Shown here: in pieces, positions 1 to 8,863 of the stretch
Numbering within the stretch: position 1 is the first letter of the stretch
How the letters are laid out: each line of letters opens with the position of its first letter
Origin: JAIOSM01 sp964593725
Lineage (GTDB): Bacteria; Desulfobacterota; Desulfobacteria; Desulfobacterales; Desulfobacteraceae
Length of the DNA: 64,000 nucleotides
Direction: 5' to 3'
Assembly (NCBI GenBank): GCA_964593725.1
Contig: CAZQJS010000007.1
Coordinates: 1 to 64,000, forward strand
Translations under genes and position numbers: made by a program
Notes under the pieces: generated by a model
Told to the model about the DNA's origin: nothing
The model's input: only the letters and a program-made list of their open reading frames with translations
Databases searched by the model: none

Positions 1-48
1 TATCAATTGGAAATATCAATTGGAAATATCAATTGGAAATATCAATGG
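1..48. repeat. 13-bp tandem repeat, about 3.7 copies
   Basis: The window opens with the unit tatcaattggaaa repeated exactly at 1-13, 14-26 and 27-39, followed by a partial, slightly diverged copy at 40-48. Each unit contains the palindrome caattg. The array may extend left of the window. No gene is evident in 1-174. A weak promoter-like ttgact lies at 122-127, ahead of the first gene. Confidence 0.9.
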
Positions 49-174
49 TCAGACTAAATATAAACTACTGCTTTGTCAAGAAAAGGTTGATTTTTCAAGC
101 CCGGGGGGTTGATTTTTTTTATTGACTTATTATCTTCTGGTGTAACCTAATTATTAAAATTATCAGGATTTATT

Positions 175-738
175 ATGTTACGCATTTTTTCACGATTTTT
201 TAAAAAAACAGAACAAGACCTGGAAGATGATTCAATCATTGATTCTGAAGAGTATGAAGAAAAAGAATCTGAAGAGCCCAAAGCATTTGTAAAAGGCGGC
301 AACATTGCCTATCATCCTGAACTGATCAATGAGTTAAAACAGGAGCATAAAAAGCTGCTTAATATTTTTTCCAGGATTCAAAAAAATAGCAGGGCAGGAG
401 AAAAAAAAGCAACAAGGGATCTGCTGGATAAATTTAAAAAGAATTTACTCTCCCATGTATTTAAAGAAAATGTGAAGTTTTATGTTTATGTAAAATATCT
501 GCTTGCCGATGACCCGGTCAATAAAAAGCTTGCACAGATGATGCAGCAGGAGATGAATGGTATTGGTAAAACCGTGCTTGGTTTTATTGCAAAATCCATG
601 GAAAAAACAGAACAATTCGGCCCAGATTTTCAAAAACAACTTAACAAAATAGGTGCTGTTCTGACAGAACGGATAAAAACAGAAGAAGAAAGACTGTATC
701 GGTTATATATTCACCCGGATGATGTAAAACTCTTATAA
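175..738 (+). CDS. Hemerythrin-like helical protein
   Basis: This 187-aa protein has a charged, acidic N-terminus (residues 1-40) followed by a mostly helical domain. The domain carries the histidines of a hemerythrin HHE-type bundle: YHPEL, EHKKL and an HxxxE in LSHVFKEN. The last motif of a classical HHE domain reads RIKTEEERLY and lacks its usual histidine. The di-iron site may therefore be incomplete, and a resemblance to Rsd/AlgQ-type anti-sigma bundles is possible. The gene ends in TTATAA, which serves as the stop codon for it and for the convergent gene. The function is not established; a scaffold or oxygen/iron-sensing role is only a guess. Confidence 0.6.
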   Translation: MLRIFSRFFKKTEQDLEDDSIIDSEEYEEKESEEPKAFVKGGNIAYHPELINELKQEHKKLLNIFSRIQKNSRAGEKKATRDLLDKFKKNLLSHVFKENVKFYVYVKYLLADDPVNKKLAQMMQQEMNGIGKTVLGFIAKSMEKTEQFGPDFQKQLNKIGAVLTERIKTEEERLYRLYIHPDDVKLL

Positions 739-1653
739 CCCGGTTAGTTTTCCCTGGTACATTCCTGTTTTATCAAACTCCTTTTGTATCATCTGAAACG
801 TCTCATTCCTTTTTATGGACCATTGAGGCGCTATGAGCTCATGCTTATTGGGATCACCTGTGATGCGCTGGATTATTATGTTTTCAGGAAGACGTCCAAT
901 AAATTCGCAGATGGTTTCAACATACTCCTGCTGGTCCATGCATACATATTCACCCCGCTTATACATTCTTTCAAGGAAAGTGCCCTTAATAACATACAAA
1001 AGATGAATCTTTACACCGTGTATGCCAATGCAGGAAATTTTGTCAGCTGTTTCCAGCATCATTTTACGATTCTCTCCTGGAAGCCCCAGAATAATATGGG
1101 CGCAGATATTGATTTTTGTCCCCTGTGCCAGTTTTACCCCGTCTTTAAATGATTTGAAATCATGGCCCCTGTTTATCAAGGCAAGGGTTTTATTGTGGGC
1201 TGACTGAAGACCATACTCAAGCCATACAAGATAATTTTCAGCATAGGATGCAATCAGTTCAATTTTTTCTTTGTCAATGCAGTCAGGTCTTGTGCCTATG
1301 GCCATGCCCACCATATCGTCATGGCAGAGTGCCTTGTCAAACATGGTCTTCATATTTTTGAGCGATGTATATGTATTTGTATAGGATTGAAAATAGGCAA
1401 GAAAAAGCTTTGCATTGTATTTTCTTATCATTGCTTTTCTGCCATTGTTGATCTGCTCTTCAATGGACTGTCCCTTTATAAATGCGCCTGATCCGGAACC
1501 ACGGTTGTTGCAGTAGATACAGCCTGCTGTTGATAATGACCCGTCTCTGTTGGGGCATGTCAGGCCGGCATCAATTGTTATTTTCTGCACCCGCCGGCCA
1601 TAAAGCTTTTTTAAATAACTATTATAATCATTATATTTTCGATTATTGCCCAA
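733..1653 (-). CDS. TIGR01212-family (YhcC-like) radical SAM protein
   Basis: This is a radical SAM enzyme of the YhcC/TIGR01212 family, which has no defined substrate. The cluster motif is spread out as CPNRDGSLSTAGCIYC, a long C-x11-C-x2-C near the N-terminus, which is characteristic of the family. An open frame continues upstream to an ATG at 1689. However, a strong Shine-Dalgarno (aaggagag, 1669-1661 on the minus strand) sits 9 nt before an in-frame TTG at 1653, giving 306 aa, the usual family length, so TTG is preferred. The gene is convergent with the hemerythrin-like gene, and the two overlap in their stop codons. Confidence 0.85.
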   Translation of the reverse strand: MGNNRKYNDYNSYLKKLYGRRVQKITIDAGLTCPNRDGSLSTAGCIYCNNRGSGSGAFIKGQSIEEQINNGRKAMIRKYNAKLFLAYFQSYTNTYTSLKNMKTMFDKALCHDDMVGMAIGTRPDCIDKEKIELIASYAENYLVWLEYGLQSAHNKTLALINRGHDFKSFKDGVKLAQGTKINICAHIILGLPGENRKMMLETADKISCIGIHGVKIHLLYVIKGTFLERMYKRGEYVCMDQQEYVETICEFIGRLPENIIIQRITGDPNKHELIAPQWSIKRNETFQMIQKEFDKTGMYQGKLTGL

Positions 1654-1795
1654 AAAACAACTCTCCTTTTTCTTCCATTTTAAAACCATTTAAAAGATCT
1701 TATTTTTCATGTGATTGTAAATTATACAGCGCTTATTTACAAGGGGTGTGGCCTTCTTGACCTTAACCCGTCCAATAAGATACAATGGTTTAATT

Positions 1796-3679
1796 ATGGA
1801 TTTAAACAGAAAAAAGTATGATGTTGTAGTTATCGGCGCTGGCCATGCAGGGTGTGAAGCTGCCCTTGCCGCTGCCGGTATGGGATGCACAACCTGTCTT
1901 TTAACCATTGATCTTGATAAAATTGCAAGCATGCCGTGCTCACCTTCCATTGGGGGCATGGCAAAGGGTCAGCTTGTAAAGGAGATTGATGCCCTGGGCG
2001 GATACATGGCAAAAATATCTGATTCCTCTGCCATCCAGTACAGAACCCTGAATACAAAAAAAGGCCCTGCTGTGCACTCCACCAGAACACAGAACGATAA
2101 AGCAAAATACCACCGGAATATGAAAATCGTTCTGGAAAATGCAGAAAACCTTGATATCAGGCAGGCAATGGTTGAAGATTTTATAATTGAAAATAATAAA
2201 ATCAGGGGGTTGCTTGACAACACAGGCCATGAATATTTAACAGAAACAATTGTCCTTGCAGCTGGTACTTTTTTAAAGGGTGTAATCCACATTGGCTCAA
2301 GTAAAATCCAGGCTGGCAGGGCTGGCGAGTTTTCATCCATTGGCCTTGCCGACTCCCTTGGGAAAGCCGGTTTTACAGCCGGGCGCATGAAAACAGGGAC
2401 ACCTCCCAGGCTCCACCTTGACAGTGTGGATCTTTCACAATTTGATGCCCAGGAGTCAAATCGTGAGCCTCAGCCCTTTTCCTTTTCCACAAAAGAGCTT
2501 GTTTTACCTCTTCTTCCAAGCTACATGGGCAGAACAAACCAAAGAACCCATGATCTTATCAGAAAAAACCTTAAACATTCTGCCCTGTACGGAGGCCATA
2601 TTAAAGGAAAATCTGCAAGATACTGCCCCTCTTTTGAAGATAAAATTGTAAAATTTCCTGAACGGGAAAGTCACAGGGTTATACTGGAATATGAAGGAAT
2701 TGACTCAAAGGAGATCTATGCAAGCGGGCTTGGCAACAGCCTTCCTGTGGAAATTCAGACCAGGTTTGTGCGCTCTGTCAAAGGACTTGAACAGGCTGAA
2801 ATAATGAGGCCGGGATATGCCATAGAGTATGATTATATCAACCCCCTTGAGCTGTTCCGGACTTTAGAAACAAAGCGTATTAAAGGCCTTTTCCTGGCAG
2901 GCCAGGTCAATGGAACATCCGGATATGAAGAGGCTGCAGCCCAGGGATTGTGGGCAGGTATTAATGCGGCATGCACGGTTCAGGGACGTCCTCCGTTTAT
3001 TCTGGACAGATCCCAGGCCTATATGGGTGTAATGATTGATGACCTTGTTACCCGGGGAACCACTGAACCATACAGAATGTTCACTTCCAGGGCTGAATAC
3101 CGCCTGGTTCTGCGGGAAGACAATGCAGACCTGCGCCTTGCATCACTGGGCCATGATCTTGGGCTTGTCAGTCTTGACACTCTTTTATCTGTACAGGAGT
3201 TAAAAAAAGAAATTGACTGTGAGATCCATCGCATTAAAAAAACCATAATAAAACCTTCAAAATCAATAAATGAATATCTGAAAAAAAAAGAAACCAGCCC
3301 CATTACCACAGGCATTCACCTGGATCATCTTTTGAAAAGATTTGAAATCTCCTATGCCGACGTGGATAAGCTGAGTCCTTCCACAGAATCCATTGGCAAA
3401 AGAGTGAAAAAACAGGTTGAAATTGAAATAAAATATGAAGGGTATATCAAACGGCAGATGGGTGAAATAAAAAAATACAAGGATATGGAAAAAATAAACA
3501 TACCGGAAAAGCTTGACTATACTGTGGTGCCCGGCCTTTCCAACGAGCTTGTTGAAAAACTTGAAAAAATAAAGCCCTTGTCCCTTGGCCAGGCTTCAAG
3601 AATCGACGGAATGACCCCGGCTGCACTGTCGGTAATCATGGTTGCAATTTCTGCATTCAAGGCTAAAAGTATATCTTGA
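1796..3679 (+). CDS. mnmG: tRNA uridine 5-carboxymethylaminomethyl modification enzyme MnmG
   Basis: MnmG is the FAD-dependent partner of MnmE. It installs the (carboxymethyl)aminomethyl group on wobble uridine 34 of certain tRNAs. The dinucleotide-binding motif is at residues 14-19 (GAGHAG), and the family signatures GGMAKGQL and EYDYINP are present. The C-terminal helical GidA-associated domain runs from about residue 540 to the end. The frame is open back to a GTG at 1748, but family members start a few residues before the Rossmann strand. The ATG at 1796 (627 aa) is therefore chosen despite a poor ribosome site. mnmE is not in this window. Confidence 0.95.
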   Translation: MDLNRKKYDVVVIGAGHAGCEAALAAAGMGCTTCLLTIDLDKIASMPCSPSIGGMAKGQLVKEIDALGGYMAKISDSSAIQYRTLNTKKGPAVHSTRTQNDKAKYHRNMKIVLENAENLDIRQAMVEDFIIENNKIRGLLDNTGHEYLTETIVLAAGTFLKGVIHIGSSKIQAGRAGEFSSIGLADSLGKAGFTAGRMKTGTPPRLHLDSVDLSQFDAQESNREPQPFSFSTKELVLPLLPSYMGRTNQRTHDLIRKNLKHSALYGGHIKGKSARYCPSFEDKIVKFPERESHRVILEYEGIDSKEIYASGLGNSLPVEIQTRFVRSVKGLEQAEIMRPGYAIEYDYINPLELFRTLETKRIKGLFLAGQVNGTSGYEEAAAQGLWAGINAACTVQGRPPFILDRSQAYMGVMIDDLVTRGTTEPYRMFTSRAEYRLVLREDNADLRLASLGHDLGLVSLDTLLSVQELKKEIDCEIHRIKKTIIKPSKSINEYLKKKETSPITTGIHLDHLLKRFEISYADVDKLSPSTESIGKRVKKQVEIEIKYEGYIKRQMGEIKKYKDMEKINIPEKLDYTVVPGLSNELVEKLEKIKPLSLGQASRIDGMTPAALSVIMVAISAFKAKSIS

Positions 3680-3759
3680 CACCATGCAAACACTTATTAT
3701 TATTAAACTATTAATTGAACAAATATCTTAATAATTATACTTTAAGGAAAGAATGAAAA

Positions 3760-4683
3760 ATGTCAGCAGATTATTATAAAACACTGGGTGTTGGTAAAAC
3801 AGCATCAGGTTCTGAAATAAAAAAAGCATATAGAAAGCTTGCACTGAAGTATCACCCTGATAAAACAAAGGGCGATAAAGCACTGGAAGCAAAGTTTAAG
3901 GAGATCAGTGAAGCCTATGCTGTTCTGAGTGATCCTGAAAAACGCAAACAATATGACACTTTTGGCTCTGAAGGCTTTCAGCAGAGATATTCCCAGGAGG
4001 ATATTTTCCGGGGCACAAACATGGCAGACATTCTCAAAGAGTTCGGGTTTGGCAGTACTTCCCAGGGCGGATTCTCAAATATTTTCGGTAATGCCTTTGG
4101 CGGTGGTGGTTTTTCCTCCATGGGAGGCGGAGGATGCCGCAGGCAGAACAGCGCCCCTCCAAAGGGAGAAGACCTTGAACACTCAATTCCCCTCTCCCTG
4201 GAAGAGATTATGACCGGAACAACAAAAAAGCTCAATATCAGCCAGGGATCTTCTGTTAAAACCATTTCAGTAAAAATTCCCAAAGGCATGGTAAAGGGAA
4301 AAAAGATCAGGCTTGCAGGTAAAGGTCAGCCAAGCCCCTATGGCGGTGCAAACGGTGATTTATATATCACATCCAACCCAATACAGCCCATTGGCTATGA
4401 GATAGATGGAAATGATATTCTGACCAGAAAGGAGATAAAACTGACCCAGAGCCTGCTTGGTACAAAGGTTGACATAACAACTCCCCTTGGTAAAACAATC
4501 AGCCTTAATATACCACCGGGCACCCGGCATAAATCCAAGATGAGGCTTGCAGGAATGGGCATTCCCCACATGAAAGGCAGTAAAACAGGAGATCTTTTTG
4601 TGGTTATTCATGTTAATGTACCGAAAAAACTTAGCACAGAACAGAAAAATCTTGTTGAAAAATTAGTACAAACCGGGTTATAA
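3760..4683 (+). CDS. DnaJ-type co-chaperone (type II, CbpA-like)
   Basis: This 307-aa Hsp40 has an N-terminal J domain with the HPD motif at 32-34, which stimulates DnaK ATPase. A Gly/Phe-rich linker with several FGG/GGG runs follows at about 85-130. Two C-terminal substrate-binding domains then run from about 145 to 300. The four CxxCxGxG zinc repeats of canonical DnaJ are absent, so it is a type II (CbpA/DJLA-like) co-chaperone rather than DnaJ itself. An aaggaaag ribosome site precedes the ATG. hpt starts 7 nt after its stop, suggesting co-transcription. Confidence 0.9.
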   Translation: MSADYYKTLGVGKTASGSEIKKAYRKLALKYHPDKTKGDKALEAKFKEISEAYAVLSDPEKRKQYDTFGSEGFQQRYSQEDIFRGTNMADILKEFGFGSTSQGGFSNIFGNAFGGGGFSSMGGGGCRRQNSAPPKGEDLEHSIPLSLEEIMTGTTKKLNISQGSSVKTISVKIPKGMVKGKKIRLAGKGQPSPYGGANGDLYITSNPIQPIGYEIDGNDILTRKEIKLTQSLLGTKVDITTPLGKTISLNIPPGTRHKSKMRLAGMGIPHMKGSKTGDLFVVIHVNVPKKLSTEQKNLVEKLVQTGL

Positions 4684-4690
4684 GTATTGT

Positions 4691-5206
4691 ATGGCAGAAC
4701 TTATTCCCATTTTTTCAAAAACTGAAATTAAGAAAATAATCAGCGAAATAGGATTAAAAATTTCCACTGATTATAAGAATAAAAATCTTGTACTGATCGG
4801 AATATTAAAAGGCTCTTTTATATTTCTAGCAGACCTGGCAAGGGAAATATCCCTTGACCATGAAATGGATTTCATTGCTGCATCAAGCTATGAAGGCACT
4901 GCAACAACAGGGAAAGTTAAAATAACAAAAGATATTGATATTGATATTAAAAACAAGGATATACTGATTGTGGAAGATATTGTTGACACGGGAAATACCC
5001 TGTCAGCTTTAATCCGCCACTTTGAATCCTTTGAGCCCGGATCAATAAAAATCTGTTCTCTTATTGACAAACATGAGCGACGTGAAGTAGATATTAAGGT
5101 GACTTATTCTGGTTTTTCCCTTGAAAAAGGGTTTATTGTAGGGTATGGACTTGATTATAATGAGAAATACAGAAACTTATCTGCAATATATGATTTAAAA
5201 TTATAG
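4691..5206 (+). CDS. hpt: Hypoxanthine phosphoribosyltransferase
   Basis: This cytoplasmic purine-salvage enzyme transfers phosphoribosyl from PRPP to hypoxanthine (and usually guanine), forming IMP or GMP. The 171-aa length fits the bacterial Hpt family. The PRPP-binding loop VEDIVDTG is at residues 94-101, and the upstream GILKGS motif and the C-terminal GYGLDYNEKYRNL motif are intact. The gene follows the DnaJ-type gene by 7 nt and precedes the acidic zinc-ribbon gene by about 30 nt, so the three probably share a transcript. Confidence 0.93.
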   Translation: MAELIPIFSKTEIKKIISEIGLKISTDYKNKNLVLIGILKGSFIFLADLAREISLDHEMDFIAASSYEGTATTGKVKITKDIDIDIKNKDILIVEDIVDTGNTLSALIRHFESFEPGSIKICSLIDKHERREVDIKVTYSGFSLEKGFIVGYGLDYNEKYRNLSAIYDLKL

Positions 5207-5235
5207 ACATATATAATAACAATAAGGGGTAATCC

Positions 5236-6885
5236 ATGATTATCATCTGCAAGGAGTGTTCAACCAAATTTAACTTAGATGACTCTCTATTAAAGGAAAC
5301 AGGCTCACAAGTAAGATGCAGTGTATGTAAAAATATCTTTACTGCATATCCTTCCCAGGATTCAGGAGCAACCGGAGCAGCACCAGCCCCGTCTGCTCCC
5401 CAGAGTTACTTTGACAGTGAAGAAGAGCTGGGATCAAGCAGTCTGGGAGGTTTTCAGAAAGCATCGTCTGAACCGGATGACGATGACGGTCTTGAGCTGG
5501 ATGTTGAAGAAGAAGAAATGGAAGCTGAAGGACTTGAGCTTGGTGATGGTGGTGAAGAGTTTGATGACGCAGGGATCGATATGGGCCAAACTGGGCCCGG
5601 ACCTGGTTTGGGCGAGGGTATAAACTTTGATGAAGACATGGATACCGATGGTGTGCCAGGTATGGAATTTGACGGTGATAACAGCCTTGATGAGCTGGAC
5701 CTTGGCACAACTGATATAAATATTAACATTGACCAGGGTCAGGATATTGAACTTGATGCAGTATCAGACATGCAGACCATACCAAAGGATCCGGAAGCTG
5801 ACCTCCCGGAACTCGGAGAAGAGCTTGAGACAGATGACACTGCAGCCCAGGAGGGTTCGGACCTGGATGAAGAGTTTGAGTTTGAGTTTGAACTGGATGA
5901 AGAGGAAGGATTTGAGCTTGAAGAAGAAGCTGAAGAAGAGGAGATAAAACTTGATATATCATCTCCTGAAACAGAAGATCCTGCCGAAACTAAAAAGGAT
6001 AGTGCTGCTGAACCGGAAGAAGATTTTGAACTTTCAATTTATGATGATGACCTTGATTCAGACTCCGGGGCTGCACTGCTTGATGATGACAAAGATGATA
6101 TCACCCTCCTTGATTCAGATATGGATGAGCAGACCGATACTGAAGAATATGCATCCATGGAGCTTGAAATAGATGAAAGTGAAGATGATGATTATGATGA
6201 GTTTGAAGATGATGAAGAGTATGAAATAGAAGAATTTGATGATGATCAGGAATATGAGGATGATGATATCATTGATGAAGAGTATGAGGACGATGAAGAG
6301 TTTGGGAAAAAAGAAAAAAAACCAAAGAAAAAATCAGGCGCGCTTCTTAAAATACTCTTACTTATTCTGCTGCTGCTGTGTATAGGCCTTGGAGGTTTTA
6401 AATTAACCGATGGTTTTACAAATTTTTCCAGACTCAATATATCTTCGGTTAAAAACCTGTTCAACTTTTCCAGTATGGGTGATGTCCCTGAATGGACACG
6501 CATAGACGAAATAGCCCTTAGCGGCAGCTATGTCACCAATGAGTCAAGCGGGAAGCTGTTTATAATAACAGGTTCTGTCATAAACCAGTCCAAACTGCCC
6601 CTCAATAATATTGAAGTGGTTGGAACTCTTATTGCAAAGGGTGGTGTGGTTGCAAAAAAGAAAAAGGTGTACTGCGGTAATATACTTTCCAAGGAACAGC
6701 TTAAAACTTTGAACATGGGTGCAATTAACAGGATTCTCCTTCGGGAAAATGGTGACCAGGGGAAAAACCTGAATATCAAACCCAACCAGTCAGTCCCTTT
6801 TATGATTGTTTTTTCAAACCTTCCAGATGAACTGGATAATTATGGTGCAAACGTATCTTCATCCAAGCGTATGAAAAACAAATAA
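5236..6885 (+). CDS. MJ0042-type zinc-ribbon membrane protein with acidic linker and DUF3426 domain
   Basis: This 549-aa protein has three parts. The first is an N-terminal zinc finger of the MJ0042/zinc_ribbon_5 type, with C5, C8, C28 and C31. The second is an extremely Asp/Glu-rich, low-complexity region at about 55-355. The third is a basic patch, one membrane segment at about 367-390, and a C-terminal DUF3426 domain at about 410-535 that lies across the membrane. The same order in shorter form is known in DUF3426 proteins of proteobacteria; the roughly 300-residue acidic stretch is unusually long. The finger and acid tract should face the cytoplasm. The function is unknown. It follows hpt and is followed by a tRNA with its own promoter. 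Confidence 0.8.
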   Translation: MIIICKECSTKFNLDDSLLKETGSQVRCSVCKNIFTAYPSQDSGATGAAPAPSAPQSYFDSEEELGSSSLGGFQKASSEPDDDDGLELDVEEEEMEAEGLELGDGGEEFDDAGIDMGQTGPGPGLGEGINFDEDMDTDGVPGMEFDGDNSLDELDLGTTDININIDQGQDIELDAVSDMQTIPKDPEADLPELGEELETDDTAAQEGSDLDEEFEFEFELDEEEGFELEEEAEEEEIKLDISSPETEDPAETKKDSAAEPEEDFELSIYDDDLDSDSGAALLDDDKDDITLLDSDMDEQTDTEEYASMELEIDESEDDDYDEFEDDEEYEIEEFDDDQEYEDDDIIDEEYEDDEEFGKKEKKPKKKSGALLKILLLILLLLCIGLGGFKLTDGFTNFSRLNISSVKNLFNFSSMGDVPEWTRIDEIALSGSYVTNESSGKLFIITGSVINQSKLPLNNIEVVGTLIAKGGVVAKKKKVYCGNILSKEQLKTLNMGAINRILLRENGDQGKNLNIKPNQSVPFMIVFSNLPDELDNYGANVSSSKRMKNK

Positions 6886-6889
6886 TAGA

Positions 6890-6918
6890 TTGACTTTAAC
6901 GTATATGAGTGATATAAA
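6890..6918 (+). promoter_or_regulatory. Sigma-70-type promoter of the tRNA gene
   Basis: A TTGACT -35 box (6890-6895) and a TATAAA -10 box (6913-6918) are separated by exactly 17 nt. The predicted start lies about 8 nt upstream of the mature tRNA 5' end. The promoter begins directly after the stop codon of the preceding gene. Confidence 0.8.
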
Positions 6919-6932
6919 TTGCAGGTTTTTCT

Positions 6933-7009
6933 GGCGATGTAGCTCAGTTGGTTAGAGCATGCGGCTCATATCCGCAGAGTCCGGGGTTCAAATCCCTGCA
7001 TCGCTACCA
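6933..7009 (+). tRNA. tRNA with CAU anticodon, probably elongator tRNA-Met
   Basis: The cloverleaf is complete, with acceptor GGCGATG/CATCGCT (first pair G-U), a D-arm with GTTGGTTAGAG, a T-arm with GGTTCAAATCC, and an encoded CCA end. The anticodon stem TGCGG/CCGCA is perfect and encloses the loop CTCATAT, so the anticodon is CAU. It lacks the features of initiator tRNA: there is no 1-72 mismatch of the C-A type and no GGG/CCC anticodon stem. Elongator Met is favoured. A lysidine-modified tRNA-Ile2, which also has a CAU gene anticodon, cannot be fully excluded by eye. Confidence 0.93.
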
Positions 7010-7015
7010 GGAAAT

Positions 7016-7047
7016 AAAAGCCCCTTTGTTTTAAAGGGGCTTTTTTG
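7016..7047 (+). terminator. Intrinsic terminator after the tRNA
   Basis: The hairpin AAAGCCCCTTT / AAAGGGGCTTT has a short GTTTT-type loop and a run of six T. It begins 7 nt after the tRNA CCA end, so the tRNA is a self-contained transcription unit. Confidence 0.9.
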
Positions 7048-7099
7048 CTTAATATTCTCCTCTATGATATAATTTTAATAATTATTAACAGGTGAATCT

Positions 7100-7480
7100 A
7101 TGACGCAAATATATGAAATATATGTAAAAGACCATTTTTCAGCAGCACATGCCCTTCGGGGGTATGATGGAAATTGTTCCAGAATGCATGGCCATAACTG
7201 GATAATTGAAGCATACATTCAATGTACAAAACTGAATAAGCTGGGAATCGGGATCGATTTCAGGGATGTGAGATCAACCTTGAAAAAAATTCTTGAAAAA
7301 TTCGATCACACCGATTTAAATCAGCTTGCTGAGTTTGGAAGCATTAATGCCACCTCGGAAAACATTGCAAAATTCCTTTTTAAAGAGCTTGAAAGGCATT
7401 TTAGAACTGAGTATTCAAGGGTTTCCAGGGTTAAGGTACTTGAAAGCCCGGGCTGCGGTGCCACCTACTGGGAGGAATAA
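7100..7480 (+). CDS. queD: 6-carboxy-5,6,7,8-tetrahydropterin synthase QueD
   Basis: QueD converts dihydroneopterin triphosphate to 6-carboxytetrahydropterin, the first dedicated step toward preQ0 and queuosine. The zinc-binding histidines are H17 and the HGH pair H30/H32. The catalytic cysteine is C26 (NCSRMHGH), and the C-terminal ESPGCGATYWE is family-typical. The 126-aa length is normal. It is immediately followed, with no spacer, by queE, and then queC overlaps queE. The three therefore form one operon covering the pathway to preQ0; queF is not in the window. Confidence 0.95.
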   Translation: MTQIYEIYVKDHFSAAHALRGYDGNCSRMHGHNWIIEAYIQCTKLNKLGIGIDFRDVRSTLKKILEKFDHTDLNQLAEFGSINATSENIAKFLFKELERHFRTEYSRVSRVKVLESPGCGATYWEE

Positions 7481-8125
7481 TTGCAGCTTGATGTTTGTGA
7501 AATCTTTCTAAGCCTGCAGGGAGAATCCACATATACAGGCCTTCCATCTGTTTTTGTCAGGCTTTCCGGCTGTAATCTGAACTGCTCTTATTGTGATACT
7601 CTCTATGCCAGGGATGAATCCTTTACCATGGATTTTAATTATATTTTTAAAAAAATTGAATCTTTTAATTGCAGGCTTGTGGAAATCACCGGTGGAGAGC
7701 CTTTACTCCAGGACAATACTAAAGCTTTAATAAATGAATTAATTGTCAGAGACTTTCTGGTGCTTCTTGAAACCAATGGAAGCCTGCCCATTAAAAACAT
7801 TCATCCCCAATGCATTAAAATAGTAGATATTAAATGCCCTTCCAGCAAAGAGAGCAAGAGCTTTGCCATGGAAAACTTAAAATTTTTAACTGACCAGGAT
7901 GAATTGAAATTTGTAATTGGAACCAGGGAAGATTATTGTTTTGCAAAATCGTTTGTTCTGAAAAAAATTCTAAACAGGGACATGACAAAAATCCATTTTT
8001 CGCCGGTTTTTGATAAAATCAAACCAGACACCCTTGCTTCCTGGATCATTGATGACAGACTGCCTGTCAGAATGTCCATGCAGGCACATAAAATAATCTG
8101 GGATAAAGATAAAAGAGGAGTATGA
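7481..8125 (+). CDS. queE: 7-carboxy-7-deazaguanine synthase QueE
   Basis: QueE is the radical SAM enzyme that ring-contracts 6-carboxytetrahydropterin to 7-carboxy-7-deazaguanine. The CX3CX2C cluster motif is at C31, C35 and C38 (SGCNLNCSYCD), and the SAM-contact motif EITGGEPLLQ follows. It starts at a TTG directly after the queD stop codon; the purine-rich gggagga at the end of queD acts as its ribosome site. It overlaps queC by 4 nt (ATGA), implying translational coupling. Confidence 0.95.
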   Translation: MQLDVCEIFLSLQGESTYTGLPSVFVRLSGCNLNCSYCDTLYARDESFTMDFNYIFKKIESFNCRLVEITGGEPLLQDNTKALINELIVRDFLVLLETNGSLPIKNIHPQCIKIVDIKCPSSKESKSFAMENLKFLTDQDELKFVIGTREDYCFAKSFVLKKILNRDMTKIHFSPVFDKIKPDTLASWIIDDRLPVRMSMQAHKIIWDKDKRGV

Positions 8126-8853
8126 ATACAATGAAAAAAGCTGTTGTACTTTTAAGCGGTGGCCTTGATTCTTCAACTGTGACCGCAATTGCACACCATG
8201 AAGGATACGAAATCCATTGTTTAAGTTTTAATTATGGACAGCGTAATGTTGCAGAAATTGCGGCTGCCAGACGGGTTGTCTCCTTTTTTAAAATTCCCAA
8301 TCATTATATTGTTGATATTGATCTTGGAAAAATCGGCGGATCTGCTTTAACCGATGATATTAAAGTTCCCAAAAACCGTGATCAGAAAAGCAATATAAAA
8401 AATGATATCCCGGTTACCTATGTCCCTGCCCGGAACACAATTTTCCTCTCATATGCACTTGCCTGGGCAGAAGTTCTGACCACAGATACTATTTTTATCG
8501 GTGTTAATGTCATGGATTACAGCGGCTATCCCGACTGCCGCAGGGAATATATAAAAGCTTTTGAAAAAATGGCAAATCTTGCAACCAGGGCAGGAGTAAC
8601 AGGAGAGACCACCATAAAAATTCAAACCCCGTTGATAAATCTTTCAAAGGCTCAAATTATCAAACAAGGAAATTCCCTGGGTTTTGATTACTCTTTAACC
8701 CTTAGCTGCTATGACCCTGATGCAGACGGAAAAGCCTGTGGTTCTTGTGATTCATGCATTCAAAGAAAAAAAGGCTTCCTTAAAGCAGGGGTAAAAGATC
8801 CAACCCGGTATCAAAAAAAAAACAGGATTGCTACTAATAATATCTCTATATGA
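8122..8853 (+). CDS. queC: 7-cyano-7-deazaguanine synthase QueC
   Basis: QueC is the ATP-dependent amidating enzyme that turns 7-carboxy-7-deazaguanine into preQ0. The PP-loop SGGLDSS is at about residues 12-18. The C-terminal zinc site is CYDPDADGKACGSCDSC. The ATG used overlaps the queE stop (ATGA); a second in-frame ATG three codons later is also possible. It is the last gene of queDEC. Confidence 0.95.
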   Translation: MNTMKKAVVLLSGGLDSSTVTAIAHHEGYEIHCLSFNYGQRNVAEIAAARRVVSFFKIPNHYIVDIDLGKIGGSALTDDIKVPKNRDQKSNIKNDIPVTYVPARNTIFLSYALAWAEVLTTDTIFIGVNVMDYSGYPDCRREYIKAFEKMANLATRAGVTGETTIKIQTPLINLSKAQIIKQGNSLGFDYSLTLSCYDPDADGKACGSCDSCIQRKKGFLKAGVKDPTRYQKKNRIATNNISI

Positions 8854-8863
8854 TATGTTTTAC

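Noticed and set aside
1..48. CRISPR array
   Set aside because: The unit is only 13 bp and directly repeated without unique spacers, and no cas gene is nearby.
5454..5962. Several short frames on both strands in the acidic region of the zinc-ribbon gene
   Set aside because: Repetitive GA-rich codons open all frames. The products are Ser/Pro/Leu/His-rich shadows.
6933..7009. Initiator tRNA-fMet
   Set aside because: The anticodon stem is TGCGG/CCGCA rather than GGG/CCC and position 1-72 is a G-U pair, so initiator identity is unlikely.
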